From Nageia nagi (Eukaryota; Pinophyta): 64,000 nucleotides of DNA. The notes beneath the pieces were generated by a model. It worked only from the letters and a program-made list of their open reading frames with translations. It searched no databases and was not told the DNA's origin. The stretch is taken from contig JBITNC010000001.1 in the NCBI GenBank assembly GCA_050084985.1, positions 93,124,001-93,188,000 of the forward strand, written 5' to 3'. This document shows, piece after piece, positions 1 to 11,591 of the stretch (the first letter of the stretch is position 1; each line of letters begins with the position of its first letter). The position numbers and the translations under genes are program-made.

Positions 1-39
1 TCAAAGGCTGTTAAATATTGATAGGTCCTACAAACCAAT

Positions 40-2160
40 TGGAAATATGATGAAGATAAATGCCAAGATATTTTATAATCTCTTTCTCCCTAAGTCCCCC
101 CAATGCTCTATCCATGCTCTATCACTGACCTACACATATAGTCCACCTATGCATTTTCCCTCTATAATATCTCAAACCAACCCTTCATTATTATCAACCC
201 TCGACCTCATCCTTGCCACTTCTTCATAAATAAAATGGTTATACTAACTATCCACAAACTCCAAATCGATAAAGTTGTCGAATCTAAATACCTAAGTGTT
301 AAATTTATCAAACATAATATTATAGTTTAAGATGCCAATATTGCTAAAATGTTGAACTGCATCTCTTCTTAAGGGTTTCCTCCCTTTAAAACCTTGAACA
401 AAGAAATTGCAGAATGATTATGGTTGGCCATACCCTAATAAAAGTCTTTTTCCACAACTCTTGATGACTTCATATCTAGCTTTGCTGAAACACATAATCT
501 TCATGAACCTAGACAAGCTGGCTTTCATAGAAACTATCACACTGTTGATCACATTCTTGATCTACAATCCATCATTAAAGAATATTGAACCAAAAAATGA
601 AAATTTTATATTTTTTTTGTTGAATTTCATAAAACCTTTTATACTATCACTAAATATCTCATATTCTAAAGACTTGAGAACTTAAGGATCCCTAGAGATG
701 TCATATCTCTTATGATGAAATTATATGAACAAGTAGTGGGCCAAGTTTGAGTTGGTTTCCAATTATATGATATGGTCTATAACAATATTAGTGTAAAATA
801 AAGTTGTATCCACTCACCTACTTTATTTAAGCTCTATATTGATGAACTGAAACAACTAATCTGAAATACCTTGGGACTAGGTGTGGGGTATTTTTTACAT
901 GATTCCATTATCTCAATTCTACTTTTTGTAGATAATGTCATCTTACTATCTCATACAATACATAAACTTTAATGACATATTAACACCTTGAGTACCTTTT
1001 GTGATACTTATGTTCTTTAAGTTAATCTTAAAAAAATAAGGTTAATATCCTTCAATGTGTCAAGAGAAGATGCCTCCAAAACCCACTTGAATTTACAAGG
1101 GAAACCTATTGAGATAGTCACCTTTTACACCTATCTAGATGTTCTCTTCATAGGACCTACTTTCAACTTGATCTCAACCTCCCATAATACATTGAACAAA
1201 GGTTATGTTATAGATATCACACTAGAGAGATAATATTTTCAACTTCAATTCCAAGATACATGATAAAAATTAAACTCTTTTATTATCTTATATCTTTGAA
1301 CTTGCTTTATGGATGGAAAGCTTGTAGACCTAGCTTGAGATACTCTAGTTGGGCCTGCATCAAGAGGGTTTAGGTATATATTCTCTCAATATCTATTTTA
1401 TCCAAAAGAACAATATCTCATTCTATTATTTTTACTAAATTTGATGCATACTTGATGTTAGATATTACAATATTCCATATTTTATAGCTTTTTTATATGA
1501 TCTATCACATAAATTTAATAGATCCTAACTCGAAGAGATATTCTTTCTTGGAGCTAAATTCCTCAATCCAAATTGAAAGTAAAGGCATTTGTTGGTGTTG
1601 GTACTCAAAAGAAATGCTCTCCTATGATCTGTAGGCCTAAATATTGAGCAACTATCTCCCTCCCAACTCCTAGAAATGACCCTTAATCTTTCTACCAAAG
1701 ATATCAATAAACGAATTAGTGAGAAAATCTGTCTAGCTTACTTAAAGACAACATGGAATGAATCAGAGAAATCATTTTCACCAAAGCTCTTGAATTTTCT
1801 TCAAGTTACATGAAATTAGGGGATGGTATTATTATCTGATTACAATAAGCTACACATATCTTATGGTCTTTATTTTCCCCTTGGCTAAATGAGAATTTGC
1901 TCACACCAGCTTCATATTAAAATACACCACCATATACCTAAAGGCCAATACATATGTAAATTATGGAATATATAACTAGATACTGATGAGCATTTCATAA
2001 TCATTTATCTAGTCTATTATGAAACTTAGATTTTGTTCCATTACTTATTCAAAGGTGCCCACACTTTGAATTCATGGATAAATTATGAAGATAAAAAATG
2101 CATCGCATTGTATATTAGAGAAGTCAACTGCCTTAGAAAAAAGTGATCATTGATAGATCC
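40..2160 (+). pseudogene. LINE (non-LTR retrotransposon) reverse transcriptase remnant
   Basis: Reading across frames gives the order of a plant LINE ORF2. A linker of the type seen just before RT lies at about 233-400 (IDKVVESKYLSVKFIKHNII, then a GFPP motif). The early RT motif RQAGFHRNYHTVDHILDLQ is at about 514-570. A VKQGCPLSPTLF-like block follows at about 795-835, then the catalytic box as LFVDNVILLSH at about 922-955, where the usual FADD is FVDN. A YTYLDVLF thumb motif is near 1126. The C-terminal part (about 1880-2100) keeps a decayed Cys/His segment ending in a DTDEHFI-like motif. RT would copy LINE RNA into DNA at a nicked target. There are many stops and frameshifts and the segment between the linker and RQAGF is deleted, so it is dead. 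Family assignment is by eye from RT motifs; the subfamily is not determined. Confidence 0.8.
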
Positions 2161-2844
2161 CACATGACATCAAGTTCCAGACTTATTACATCCTATTTTC
2201 AACAATAAGAAGATGCAAATTGGAATAGTCACATGAAAAATGAAGATTTTGGATGGATCACCCATTGATGTATTATTTCCAAACCTACAAGGGTTAACTC
2301 CTTTGATTGCAACATCAAGATCTTCTTCTTAACCTCCTTATTAGAGATTGTCTATGGATCCCATTGATTGAGATATTTAGGCTTCTTTCCTAATTTAGAT
2401 ATGTCATATTTTGACTCTCTTTTTTCTATACCTCTCTCTTACATGTGGGAGTTGCACTAGGTACTCTGTCTCTTTTACTATACGTATTTTTTTACATTAA
2501 CCATTTTTGGTCACCTACAAATATTAATATCAAATTTATATGTATTTTTATCTAGTCCCATTAACTATTTTTTTATCAGTTGTTGACATTAATATCAAAT
2601 TTTAAATTCTTTGATACAAGTAATTATAATAATAAGTAATGATAAGGTGTGAATAGTAGAGGTAATAGATTTGGAAATAATTCAAATGGATAAATAATAT
2701 TTACATGTTATATTTTTATTTGAAAATTGTTATATATTATAAATTATCATAAAGTAAAAGTGGAAAGGATAAATAAAATAGTAATGGTGTTATTTTAAGT
2801 ATTTACATTACATCTCTCTTAATGAATGGATGATATCTTTTTAT
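2161..2844. other. AT-rich intergenic stretch
   Basis: No reading frame with recognisable motifs, no tandem repeat and no LTR boundary was seen here. It separates the + strand LINE remnant from the - strand LINE/satellite block. Confidence 0.4.
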
Positions 2845-3092
2845 GTACTTTAAACCCAAAGGTTTGTAGGAACTATCAAAGCTTGTCCAAGAATAACTAT
2901 ATATTATTTATATATTTAAACAATTGTTTCAAATAGAATTAAGATGTTTGATAGAATCACAAAGCTCTTTTGATTATCTTGAGTTAATAATTCGTAGATA
3001 AGTTTGTAATTACAATTATCATTATAGGTTTGCCTAATGTCTTTGTATGGTATATAAAATATACATGGAAAGTAATATAATTCGTAACCACA
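2845..3092 (-). mobile_element. 5'-truncated LINE copy, C-terminal end and 3' tail
   Basis: On the minus strand this holds only the last part of a LINE ORF2 (YKLIYELLTQDNQKSF motif) and the 3' tail. The same tail recurs at about 3574-3760: both have an AAACCCAAAGGTTTRTAG segment followed by matching blocks ending near the C-terminal codons. The piece joins the 78-bp satellite directly at about 3092, which is where the upstream ORF should continue. 5' truncation on insertion is typical of LINEs; that this copy inserted into the satellite is my inference. Confidence 0.6.
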
Positions 3093-3093
3093 T

Positions 3094-3480
3094 AAAATTG
3101 ACACATCTTTTGTAATCAAGTATGTGATAAAGATTATTGGATATGGTTTTTCTATTAGTATTCCTAGATGGTTAATCCATGAACCACTCTTAATGGACTT
3201 TTTCATGGTCGACCCTTTTTATGGGTGTAATAGGAATAGCATAAGGAAATATGTAATTGGTCTTGGCATATCTATTATAAATAATTATGTGACAAAAATG
3301 TTGTTAGATATGGTTTTTTCAACATTGTTTCCAAATGGAATTGGTGCATATCATGTAAATGAATACGTGAAAAAAGTGTTACGAGATACAGCTTTTTTGA
3401 TATTATTCTTAGATGTAATTAGTGGATCTTGCTAAATAAGTATGTGGTAGAAGGATTATTGTATATTGGTTTTCCATCAT
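3094..3480. repeat. 78-bp satellite-like tandem repeat, block 1
   Basis: Degenerate tandem units with the anchor GGAATTGGTGCATCTCCTAT recur at about 3094, 3170, 3259, 3337 and 3415. The last steps are exactly 78 bp; the 3170-to-3259 step is about 89 because of an insertion. Since 78 is a multiple of three, the array stays open on both strands, which explains the long meaningless frames at 2916-3206 (-) and 3124-3435 (+). Related units recur at 4778-4985. Confidence 0.7.
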
Positions 3481-3573
3481 TATTATGAGATTGTTAATTC
3501 TCAAGACAATTATAATGGAGGATATCATGTTCAACCATTTATATATGATATTATATGATATATGTTTTATAAT

Positions 3574-4725
3574 CCTTTTAAACCCAAAGGTTTATAGAAC
3601 CTATCAAAATTTGTTCAAACAAGAAAAGAAAATATATCAAGTTTTTGAATGATTATTTCTCATATAATTACATTGTATAATAAAATTGCCAAGCTTGTTT
3701 ATATTATCTTAATTCAAGAATTCATGGATTAAGTTGTAATCACAAATGCCTTTGTAGTTTTCTCCTATGACTTTATAGAGTGGGAAAAAATAGAAAATGA
3801 GTGTCATTTCGATTACAAAATTTACATATTCTTTATCGCAAGGTGTTTTTGGTACTTTTCATCTACCAATTTTGTTATGGAGTTCATGTGAATTAGTTCT
3901 TAATTTTACAATTGCAATTTTCTTTTTAAAATTAATAATATTTAATGGATATGAAGGATGTTCAAGTTTTGGATAAATATATTTTAATAGTAAGAGAGTT
4001 TTTCTTTATCTTTGATGTTCTCATCATTCCAAATTTTTTTAATTACTTTATTTGCAATTTGCATTTCTAATGTTTTGCTATATGAGGATGTTATGTTGTT
4101 GTGCAAGACCCAAAAATTGTTCCATTTATCAACATCATTCAATCAATCTCTTTTAAGATGTTGATGTGCTAGGTAAGTTTGTTGGAAATCTACAAGGAAT
4201 ATATGGTTATCTAGATTTAAAAGATTATAATTATCTAATATATATCATTTTAAGGCCTCACTTTCAATGGGAAGTAATCCAGCTTCCATGAGAATTATAG
4301 GATATGGTATATTGTTCTTAATTTTGAAATTATAAAGGATAAAATATTTTTTAATTTTCTTAATTTTATTGCAAGTTTATCAAGAAATACTTCCACCCCA
4401 AACATCACAACCATATAAAACTTAATACTAAAGTTACAAGGCTAGAGAAAATAGTTTTTTTTTTTATCTTAGTTCAAAACTCCTCCATCATTACACTTAT
4501 TTTCCAAGATATAGAAATCTTTCCACCCCAAAACTATTCTTTTTTTAACATTTAAGTTCCAATTTACTTTATTATTTATATCAATACCTTAGTATTTGTA
4601 GGAGTGAACCATCTCTAAGGATTGATTATTAAAGTGGATTGTAGGTGGGCTATCTTTTTTGATTTAATGATCATAATCTTGATTTTATCTACATTATCTA
4701 TTAATCCAAATAAATTATAAAATGT
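3574..4725 (-). pseudogene. 5'-truncated LINE copy, RT thumb to C-terminus
   Basis: On the minus strand, from about 4715 downward, the frame reads VDKIKIMIIKSKK, then YKYLGIDINNKLNWNL (allowing one stop), GWKDFYILENKC, a YGCDVWG-like segment, LMEAGLLPIESEAL, and near 3820 CKFCNRNDTHFLFF. This is the order of the thumb and C-terminal Cys/His region in a widespread plant LINE family. The fingers and palm, including the catalytic FADD box, are absent because the copy is cut at about 4725, where the 78-bp satellite begins. It carries several stops. The 3' tail at 3574-3760 is paralogous to 2845-3090. Confidence 0.75.
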
Positions 4726-4729
4726 TTAA

Positions 4730-4985
4730 AGGATATAGGTATAAAAAGAAAAGTATGAAGAAATGTGTACTTGGATTAGAATTGATGCATCTCTTGTAAA
4801 CAAGTATATAATAGGAGAATTATTATATATAAGTTTTCTAACATTATTTTTAGATGGAATTGCCACATCTCCTATTAATGAGTATTTGACAAAAGAGTTA
4901 CTAAATATCGATTTTGGATAACATTTTCCATATGGAATTTGTGCATCTCCTATAAATGAGTATGATATAGAGGGTATATAACATT
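4730..4985. repeat. 78-bp satellite-like tandem repeat, block 2
   Basis: Anchors equivalent to GGAATTGGTGCATCTCCT begin at 4778, 4856 and 4934, exactly 78 bp apart. The minus-strand frame through it (about 4726-5034) repeats a 26-residue pattern and should not be called a gene. It lies at the truncated 5' end of the LINE copy at 3574-4725, the same topology as block 1. Confidence 0.75.
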
Positions 4986-5034
4986 TTTTACTTTGATAAC
5001 TTAGTAGTGCACTTTTCAAATTTTGTATATACAT

Positions 5035-7005
5035 TTTTTGAAAATAATCCCTTTTCCAAGAGTTTTCTTTAGCTTATATACCGTAATTGGGGGCACCTCT
5101 TATGTTAAAGTCATCTAGGACTTTCACATATCCTCTCCTACATTTGTTATCACTTTAAAATTTTTTTTATCATGTTATTCCATAATTGGGGGACAATGAG
5201 ATTCAAACTTGTGCCTCCCACATCCAAGAGATTTCAACACCCATTATCACCAACTCCTCTAATGGATACCCACAACTATACCTTTTGTAACTATGCTACT
5301 TAAAGATTTGTATATTTTTTTCTTCCTTAAAGCATGAACAAAGACATTATAAATAGTCTTGTTCATATTTGAATGAAGGCAAATATAAATATGTACAATA
5401 GTGCCTCCACTACATTCTAAGTTGTCTAACTTATTTAATGGATGAATTTTATCATATTAATGTAATTTTACTAATTGATACAATTCATGTAAAAAATATC
5501 TTAATGAAAAGGAATGAATTTCTTTTAGGGAAAAGAATTTTAATTTAAAAACTCTTTTATATGAATATATTATAAAAAATATCTTATTTGAATGTAAACC
5601 ATATGGACCAATAACCTTGTACTTAATAATTGAAGAGCTCTTATTATGTATTATTGTCATGTTGACTTATGAATAACTTTATTGCATGCCTCCATATTTT
5701 ATCTAGTAATTAACATATGAATATTATTTATTTATCTTCTTCTTGTAGATTGTAAAAGTTGTAACCAACATGATATCCTTCCAAGAATCAACATAATATT
5801 TGTTAAAACCACCACAAAAGTTTTGCCCAAGCACAAAAACTCTACAATATTATGAAAATATTATTGTCATATTTTTTTATAATCATTGTATTGATTTTAA
5901 CATTCTTTATTTTTGTATCTCTATTATGTTAGTTCTTCTATTCTGATAAGGGTAAATTGTATTAGCAGGTTTTTAAAAAAATAGGGTCCCAAGACCTGTA
6001 TATACAAAGATAAGTATTCAATACATGGAATATTGAGACATAGGGTGTATAACTAAAATTATCTATAGTTTAGCTATTATAACTATGAGTACTATCCTAA
6101 GTATCCTCACCACACCATCCTACTACAAGGTGTACCAAGGAACTCATTTCAATCTCAATGTTTAAATCCTTTCTCTTAAATAAAGATCACAAAATGTCCA
6201 TATTGAATTTTGATAGAGCTTCCTTTCTCTTAACTAGGATAGCTAATAGCATATGAATATGTTTAGAGGTGATCCTGATCATCCATATTTTGCCCTTAAA
6301 CCTTTAATGACTATACCATTCATGATGTAGAGCCTTAAGTGGCCTTCTAACTAATCTGGTCTCTTTTTAGTGTCATCCTCTACCCATTCTCCCCCATTTA
6401 GAGAAGTGTTTCCTCTAGCCATCATATCATTTCTTGTAAAATATCTTGGGAATCAAAGTTTGAATCTAGATTCCTTTGTTTGAGACCATTGTTGCTTTCA
6501 TATGTCGCAATTCTTCCATAATGGGCTTACTCCTCAAGCTCTCACTTACTAAGTAGAAAGGGCCCATGAAATGGATACCCATGCTCTAATTCACAACCCC
6601 ATGTTCTTCATTATTTGATTCAAATTATACACAAAAGTTTCTACCACTCTTCCTAATATGTGCTGACACATCCATTTCACCACTAGTCATAGAGTCCTCC
6701 AATTTTAAAGATAACACAATAACTAGTGGGGATTATGAACACACCAAAGTTGGAGTTGGCAAGGGGATTCCCATACTTGAGTCTTACAAGGGGAGTTGTC
6801 CATAGGGGGAGTATGAGATATTGCTTATACAAAATGTGGAGGGAATTGAATCAAGGAATGTATTCTTTTAGTGCCTAGATGAACATAATCCACTAGGATC
6901 TTAATTAATCCTTGATGAATTGGGATCTTTACCCTATTTCTTCTTATACAAATATCCATATATTGATATAATAAATAACGGAGATTGACCTAAAATTTAA
7001 CTCAA
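5035..7005. other. Undiagnosed AT-rich DNA
   Basis: I see no named domain on either strand. The part from about 6100 to 6990 has a more even base composition than its flanks and may be an eroded element, but no LTR, TIR or polymerase motif supports that. Confidence 0.35.
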
Positions 7006-7010
7006 AAATG

Positions 7011-7500
7011 CTAAACAAAAATAAAGTGGTTCCTATAGAGCTTAGAGTATATTCCTTCCATAGTGAACAACTTAACAATAACTTTTACAGTATAATCCCA
7101 TAGGTAAGGAATATATTCAAACACATATGTCATTCTATGATTATTATGCAAGGGCTCACCAAGGTCAAAGAAGGCTTTAACATTCTTCAATGTAGCTCTC
7201 ATTTCCTTGTAATGAAATGAGGTAAACACTTATTGTGAATTGATGCCCATCGAAAGACACTCTATCTTGATCCCAAGTTGGTGAAACCTACCTAGACTAA
7301 TATGGGTTGTGCCTGTATAAGGCATATATGAAGCCTTCAATCCCATTAACATAAAGAATTTGTCAGACCATTAGGTCTTCTCTAAAATCCTCACCATTCT
7401 TTGGTTCCAATATCTTCTATCCCATCATCCTTACTGCATGCAACTACTCAATGAGCAACTATGGGAGCTTTCTCCCTTCAATCCATTTAATACTTTCCAC
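7011..7500 (-). other. Unidentified decayed reading frame
   Basis: The minus strand from about 7340 to 7011 gives a near-continuous frame with one stop: a segment like GLKASYMPYTGTTHISLGRF, then a 72-residue open frame containing KEMRATLKNVKAFFDLGEPL and YVFEYIPYLWDYTVKV. It does not look like random AT-rich translation, but I do not recognise a family. It lies about 600 bp inside the CACTA-like terminus at 7852, so it could belong to that element. Confidence 0.3.
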
Positions 7501-7559
7501 CTTTGGAGATCATTCCATATCATCCATTTGTCTATTACATATATGGTTCTATATAATTT

Positions 7560-7852
7560 TTATGGTGGTTATAAATCTTCATCATAGACATATTAAAAAT
7601 TATTATTAATTGCTATAAAATTTATATTTTTGATAGTTTTTGAGGCTGGTTTTATGCCTACAAAGGATATTTTTCACCACATATAAGGGTATTTTTTATG
7701 CATCATCAAAACATGCAAAAAGGTGGTTTATAATCATCATTTAATTTTTGGATTTTTTTATGATACACTCATATACAATATATGAAAAATCATCATTAAA
7801 TACCTTAAACAATTATTTAGAAACACCCTTGAAGCCTATTTTTGGTGTAGTG
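7560..7852. repeat. CACTA-like terminal segment
   Basis: The sequence ends in TTTTTGGTGTAGTG at 7839-7852, which on the other strand is CACTACACCAAAAA, the usual form of a CACTA/En-Spm terminus. Inside it are short recurring AAGGGTATTTTT- and ATCATCATT-like motifs, as expected for subterminal repeats. I did not find the matching left terminus in 1-7800, so this is a terminus-only call. Confidence 0.4.
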
Positions 7853-7929
7853 CTACTTAGTATGAGGACATATAGAGAAATATTGCATGTGGAATATTTG
7901 GTTATCTTGATGCATTAACTATTATTGAG

Positions 7930-9077
7930 AATAGAGGAAGATAGAGGGTAGAGAGGAATACATTCAAATTAAATAAGGGTAGAAGGAAAATCTAACGGAA
8001 AATTCAACATTAAATGTTGGTATTATGGGAAGAAGGGACATTACAAAAGGGTTTATCAGGGGAGAAAGAAAGATGGATAAGAAAACCATGGGAATGAAGG
8101 TAATAATCATGAAGCCAACATGGATGATGATTTTATTGATGATTCTTTGATATTATCTATATATGTATACTAATTATTGGGTTATAGAGTTGGGTACTTC
8201 TTTCCATGCAAATTCTCATAAGGGTTATTTTGTTGAGTATATTCAAGGAGATTTTGGACAACCAAGTTGGGTAATGGTGAGCCATGTAGAATAGTTGGTA
8301 TTGGGAAGGTTAAAATCAAACTACCTAATGAAAATTGGTGGTGATCATTTTGATAAACAAACTTGATGGTGAAGGGTATCTGATTGCATTCAAAAATAAG
8401 ACTTGAAAGACATCTAAAGGTTCTATGGTTGTTGCTAGAGGTGACATGATTGATACACTATATTTTCTTGCTAACGCTTTTAATAATACAATGGATTTAT
8501 CTCCTATAGGTGGGATGAAATATGCAAAGGACATCACAAGTTTGGGTTTAAACATGAAGTAAAGATTAGTAAAAAGAAGAAGGTTATTTTCAAGGACAAG
8601 AAGAAGAAGTTGTGGATACCAAAGGTGTAAGAAGGCCTTCAACATCAAGAAAAGGAAATTACATTAAGGGATGTTGAAATATATGTAATGAAAAATCAAA
8701 TTTTCCCCATAGATTCATATGTGTTGTATACTAATGGTGGTGAGTATTTTGTGCAATAGAAATTGAAGAATAAGTGGGAGCTTGGGAGGAATAAGTTACT
8801 TATAGGTATGTAGGGTATGCATTATGTTTGTGTATGTAGGTTGGAAATAGAGGAAAAATATTTATACAAGGAAATATTTGGTACAAAAGTATTAGCAAAA
8901 GGTGATGGTATGACCTATGAGTGGGATTCGTGGATTGATGGAGGTATATGGAACATCCTTAAGGAGGAATTGGGGGTTTTTCCAATTTCAATTGATATCA
9001 AGGAGTAAGAGGTCAAGATGAAAATATCTAGATCCAAGGTTGTAAGGTGTTATGGGAATCAGTCTCAAAGTGAGAGA
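7930..9077 (+). pseudogene. Copia remnant A: gag knuckle, protease and pre-integrase pieces
   Basis: At 8014-8059 a zinc knuckle reads CWYYGKKGHYKRVY: the Copia CCHC pattern with two Cys changed to Tyr. At about 8176-8240 the protease reads YWVIELGTSFHAN, where DSG has become ELG. It continues as KLGNGEPCRIVGIGKVKIKL with small gaps. A pre-integrase piece (GSMVVARGDMIDTLYFLA) follows near 8420-8475. Integrase, RT and RNase H are missing; about 600 bp of unassigned DNA then leads to a polypurine tract (AAAGTGAGAGA, 9067-9077). The pre-integrase words resemble those of the Copia at 16488-21682, so the two may be related. Dead element. Confidence 0.65.
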
Positions 9078-9715
9078 TTATTGGTAATTGAGCTTGATCT
9101 TTTGGATAAATTACACTTTTTAGCTCTCTATTTTGTAATCAACATGTATAGGGCTAATCTGTAAGGCCAATCATATAGGAGAGGCCAATTACCATAGTTA
9201 TAAGATCAATCTATAGTATAATCAACATACTGAATCTACAATGCAATTGATAGGTTGATCCGCAATGGCACTATAGTTGGTTGGTTCACCACTGTTCTAG
9301 TTATAGTTGGTTTTATGGTGGTCAATCATGATCTAGAGGTGTAAAATATCTATTTGGGCTTGGAAATTCACTCTTTCATTTTATAAGATTAGGAACTAAT
9401 ATTACCATTATGGTAGATTTATTACATAGTTTTTTTTACTTTAGTTTGGGTTATAATTAAGCTTGTATGAATCTCTATTAATATATCATAAGATTCATTA
9501 TATTAAGTAAAAAAGGAAGGAATTGGTGAGTATAGTTTTTATATGTGTGAGATAATGAAGAGAGACTATTACAGTGAGGATTCTTGTATAACCAAAGAGA
9601 AAGTACAACATTATTTTTAGCTTATCTCTTGGTAGCATTGGACTGATTGGAATAAATGAATCAATATTCTCTGTGGATGTAGCTCACATAATGTTGTTAC
9701 ATGCTTATGTCTTCT
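9078..9715 (+). repeat. 3' LTR (part) of Copia remnant A
   Basis: It starts directly after the polypurine tract at 9067-9077 with TTATTGG, comparable to the TGTTGG starts of the other Copia LTRs here. It is interrupted at 9716 by the next element; the rest probably resumes after 21718. No second copy of this LTR is in the window, so the extent is inferred. Confidence 0.45.
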
Positions 9716-10651
9716 TGTTTACAAGTAAAAATTTGAGCATGCAAATAAATGAGCAATAAAGGAAAACATTCACACACTCGAATGCACTTGTAACTCAAGC
9801 TACGGATAGCAATTTATACACAAAATAATGAAAGATAACAACAAGTATTTTGACAAATTGATAAAACTCAAAATTTGCTTGATAAATTCAGGTTCATTTA
9901 TAAGTATGTAAAAAGTAAATGCGAAATATATGTATGATAAAATAGGCGTAATATGACACCACCTATCAAGACAGAAGTTATATACCCACTTCATAGAGCA
10001 TGCTCAAAATGAAGCTGTTGACGAAGTCCTAGGATCCGATGTTGTCCACACCCAAAATCATGAAGCTAAAAAGTCACAGAAGAAGGTTGCGGGCAGTGTT
10101 CATCGCACTGGATAGGAACATCGGCAGTCTATATTCATCCACGAAGGAGCATTGGCAGCCTTTGATAGGCTATAATCCATCTCCAACGAGTCTACACCTC
10201 CACTCAAATCTCAAGATAATTATCGTATGACACTCAATAAGTCTCTCAGTTCTTTAGAATGCTTGCAAGAAGGGGATACATAAAATCTAGCTTGATAGGT
10301 GGTGTCAAGAGACACCTTACAATATGATTGCCATTATCAAGACCATACGCAGGGTCATGTGTATCCTTGATGATGGACTTACTATTAGATCCCTTATTTA
10401 TATAGATAATATATAATACAACCCATGGGTCGGCATGCATCTACATAAACAAGGCTAATTCACAACATTCAAGATAACCACAACAATAAATAAGATAATT
10501 CATGCAATATTCAAGATAATCATTATAAAACTCACATTAAGACAAACATTGATATTATCACATTAAGACATTCAAGACATATATTTAGACCAAGCATGTT
10601 TTCATTAATTTTATTGATTTAAAAACATAAATTCATTTTTATGTGTTAACA
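9716..10651 (-). repeat. 3' LTR of the antisense-PMD element
   Basis: 936 bp, TG...CA ends, matching 15576-16487 plus 21688-21713 over its whole length. This uninterrupted copy shows what the split copy looked like before the Copia insertion: around 10620 it reads GATTT-AAAAA-CATAAATTC with a single AAAAA. Confidence 0.88.
10391..10408 (-). promoter_or_regulatory. LTR TATA box (minus strand); equivalent at 16252-16269
   Basis: The minus strand reads TATCTATATAAATAAGGG, a plausible plant TATA box inside the LTR, in the direction expected for element transcription. It is conserved in the other LTR at 16252-16269, the 5' LTR that would drive the genomic RNA. Confidence 0.5.
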
Positions 10652-10665
10652 GATGCCCCACTTTG
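10652..10665 (-). other. Polypurine tract
   Basis: The minus strand reads AAAGTGGGGCATC immediately before the LTR start TGTTAACACA. It would prime plus-strand DNA synthesis, and it fixes the element's orientation as minus. Confidence 0.7.
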
Positions 10666-10959
10666 AATGTGAAATCGACAGGAAACATGAGGTGATCAGA
10701 GATTTTGCATTCAAAGTAAAAATAGAATATCATAACAATGAAAGATTCTACAAGCATTGATAAACATTAATCATAAAATAAAATTATGAAAAACATTGCT
10801 AATACTAGATATGGGTTGAGAAAACTTCCTTTGATATTACCTTGGGCATGCTTGTCCCTTGCACTTTTTTTTTTTTGGATATATGAATGCCATAGAAGGT
10901 GATAATTTGATATATCTGATAGTCTGATAATCTTGCTACAACACTGATGACTCATGATA

Positions 10960-11095
10960 AAAACCTGACACATACACAAGATGATGACCTGACAAACGAC
11001 CTAACCACACATGATGACCTGACAATAACTCGACAAGACCACATCACAAAACAAGACATGATAACCATGACAACACACATGACCACACACAGGGG
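10960..11095. repeat. Short degenerate GATGACCTGACAA-type repeat
   Basis: Several imperfect copies of GATGACCTGACAA and ACACATGA-like words run in a row with irregular spacing, just before the 45-bp array. Confidence 0.45.
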
Positions 11096-11591
11096 AGAGC
11101 TAAGTTCCACACAATTGCAATGGAAGCTGAGACTTCACACCAAGAGGTATGCTGTAGTTGCATAAGAATTGAACTCCGTAAGATATATGGGAGCTGAAAC
11201 TCCGTGCCAAGAGGCATGATAAATTGATAAATGGGAGCTGAAACTCCATGCCAAGAGGCATGATAAGCTGATAAATGGGGAGTTGAAACTCTACACCAAG
11301 AGGCATGATAAGCTGATAAATGGGGAGCTAAAACTCTGTGCCAAGAGGCATGATAAGATGATAAATGGGGAGTTGAAACTCCATGCCAAGAGGCATGATA
11401 AGCTGATAAATGGGGAGCTAAAACTCTATGCTAAGAGGCATGATAAACTGATAAATGGGAGTTGAAACTCCATGCCAAGAGGCTTGATAAGCTGATAAAT
11501 GGGGACCTAAAACTCCACACCAAGAGGCATGATGAACTGATAAATGGGAGCTAAAACTTCGTAGCCAAGAGGCATGATAAGTTGATAATAT
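11096..11591. repeat. 45-bp minisatellite, about 10 units
   Basis: The anchor AAGAGGCATGATAA recurs with ends at 11220, 11264, 11309, 11354, 11399, 11444, 11488, 11533 and 11578, spacing 44-45 bp, with an older unit near 11154. Units carry GGGAGCTGAAACTCC and TGATAAATGGG. As 45 is divisible by three, long frames appear on both strands (11283-11465 +, 11100-11306 -); they are a by-product. The array sits inside the LTR element, between its 3' LTR and the antisense gene's promoter. Confidence 0.88.

Noticed and set aside
4726-5034. 102-residue minus-strand frame as a gene
   Set aside because: It translates the 78-bp satellite block; residues repeat every 26 positions.
10039-10230. 63-residue plus-strand frame in the outer LTR
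   Set aside because: Lies within a non-coding LTR and is disrupted in the other LTR copy.
11100-11465. Open frames on both strands (11100-11306 - and 11283-11465 +) as small genes
   Set aside because: They are translations of the 45-bp minisatellite and repeat the same 15-residue pattern.
11100-11591. CRISPR-like array
   Set aside because: Units are contiguous with no unique spacers and the DNA is plant nuclear transposon sequence.
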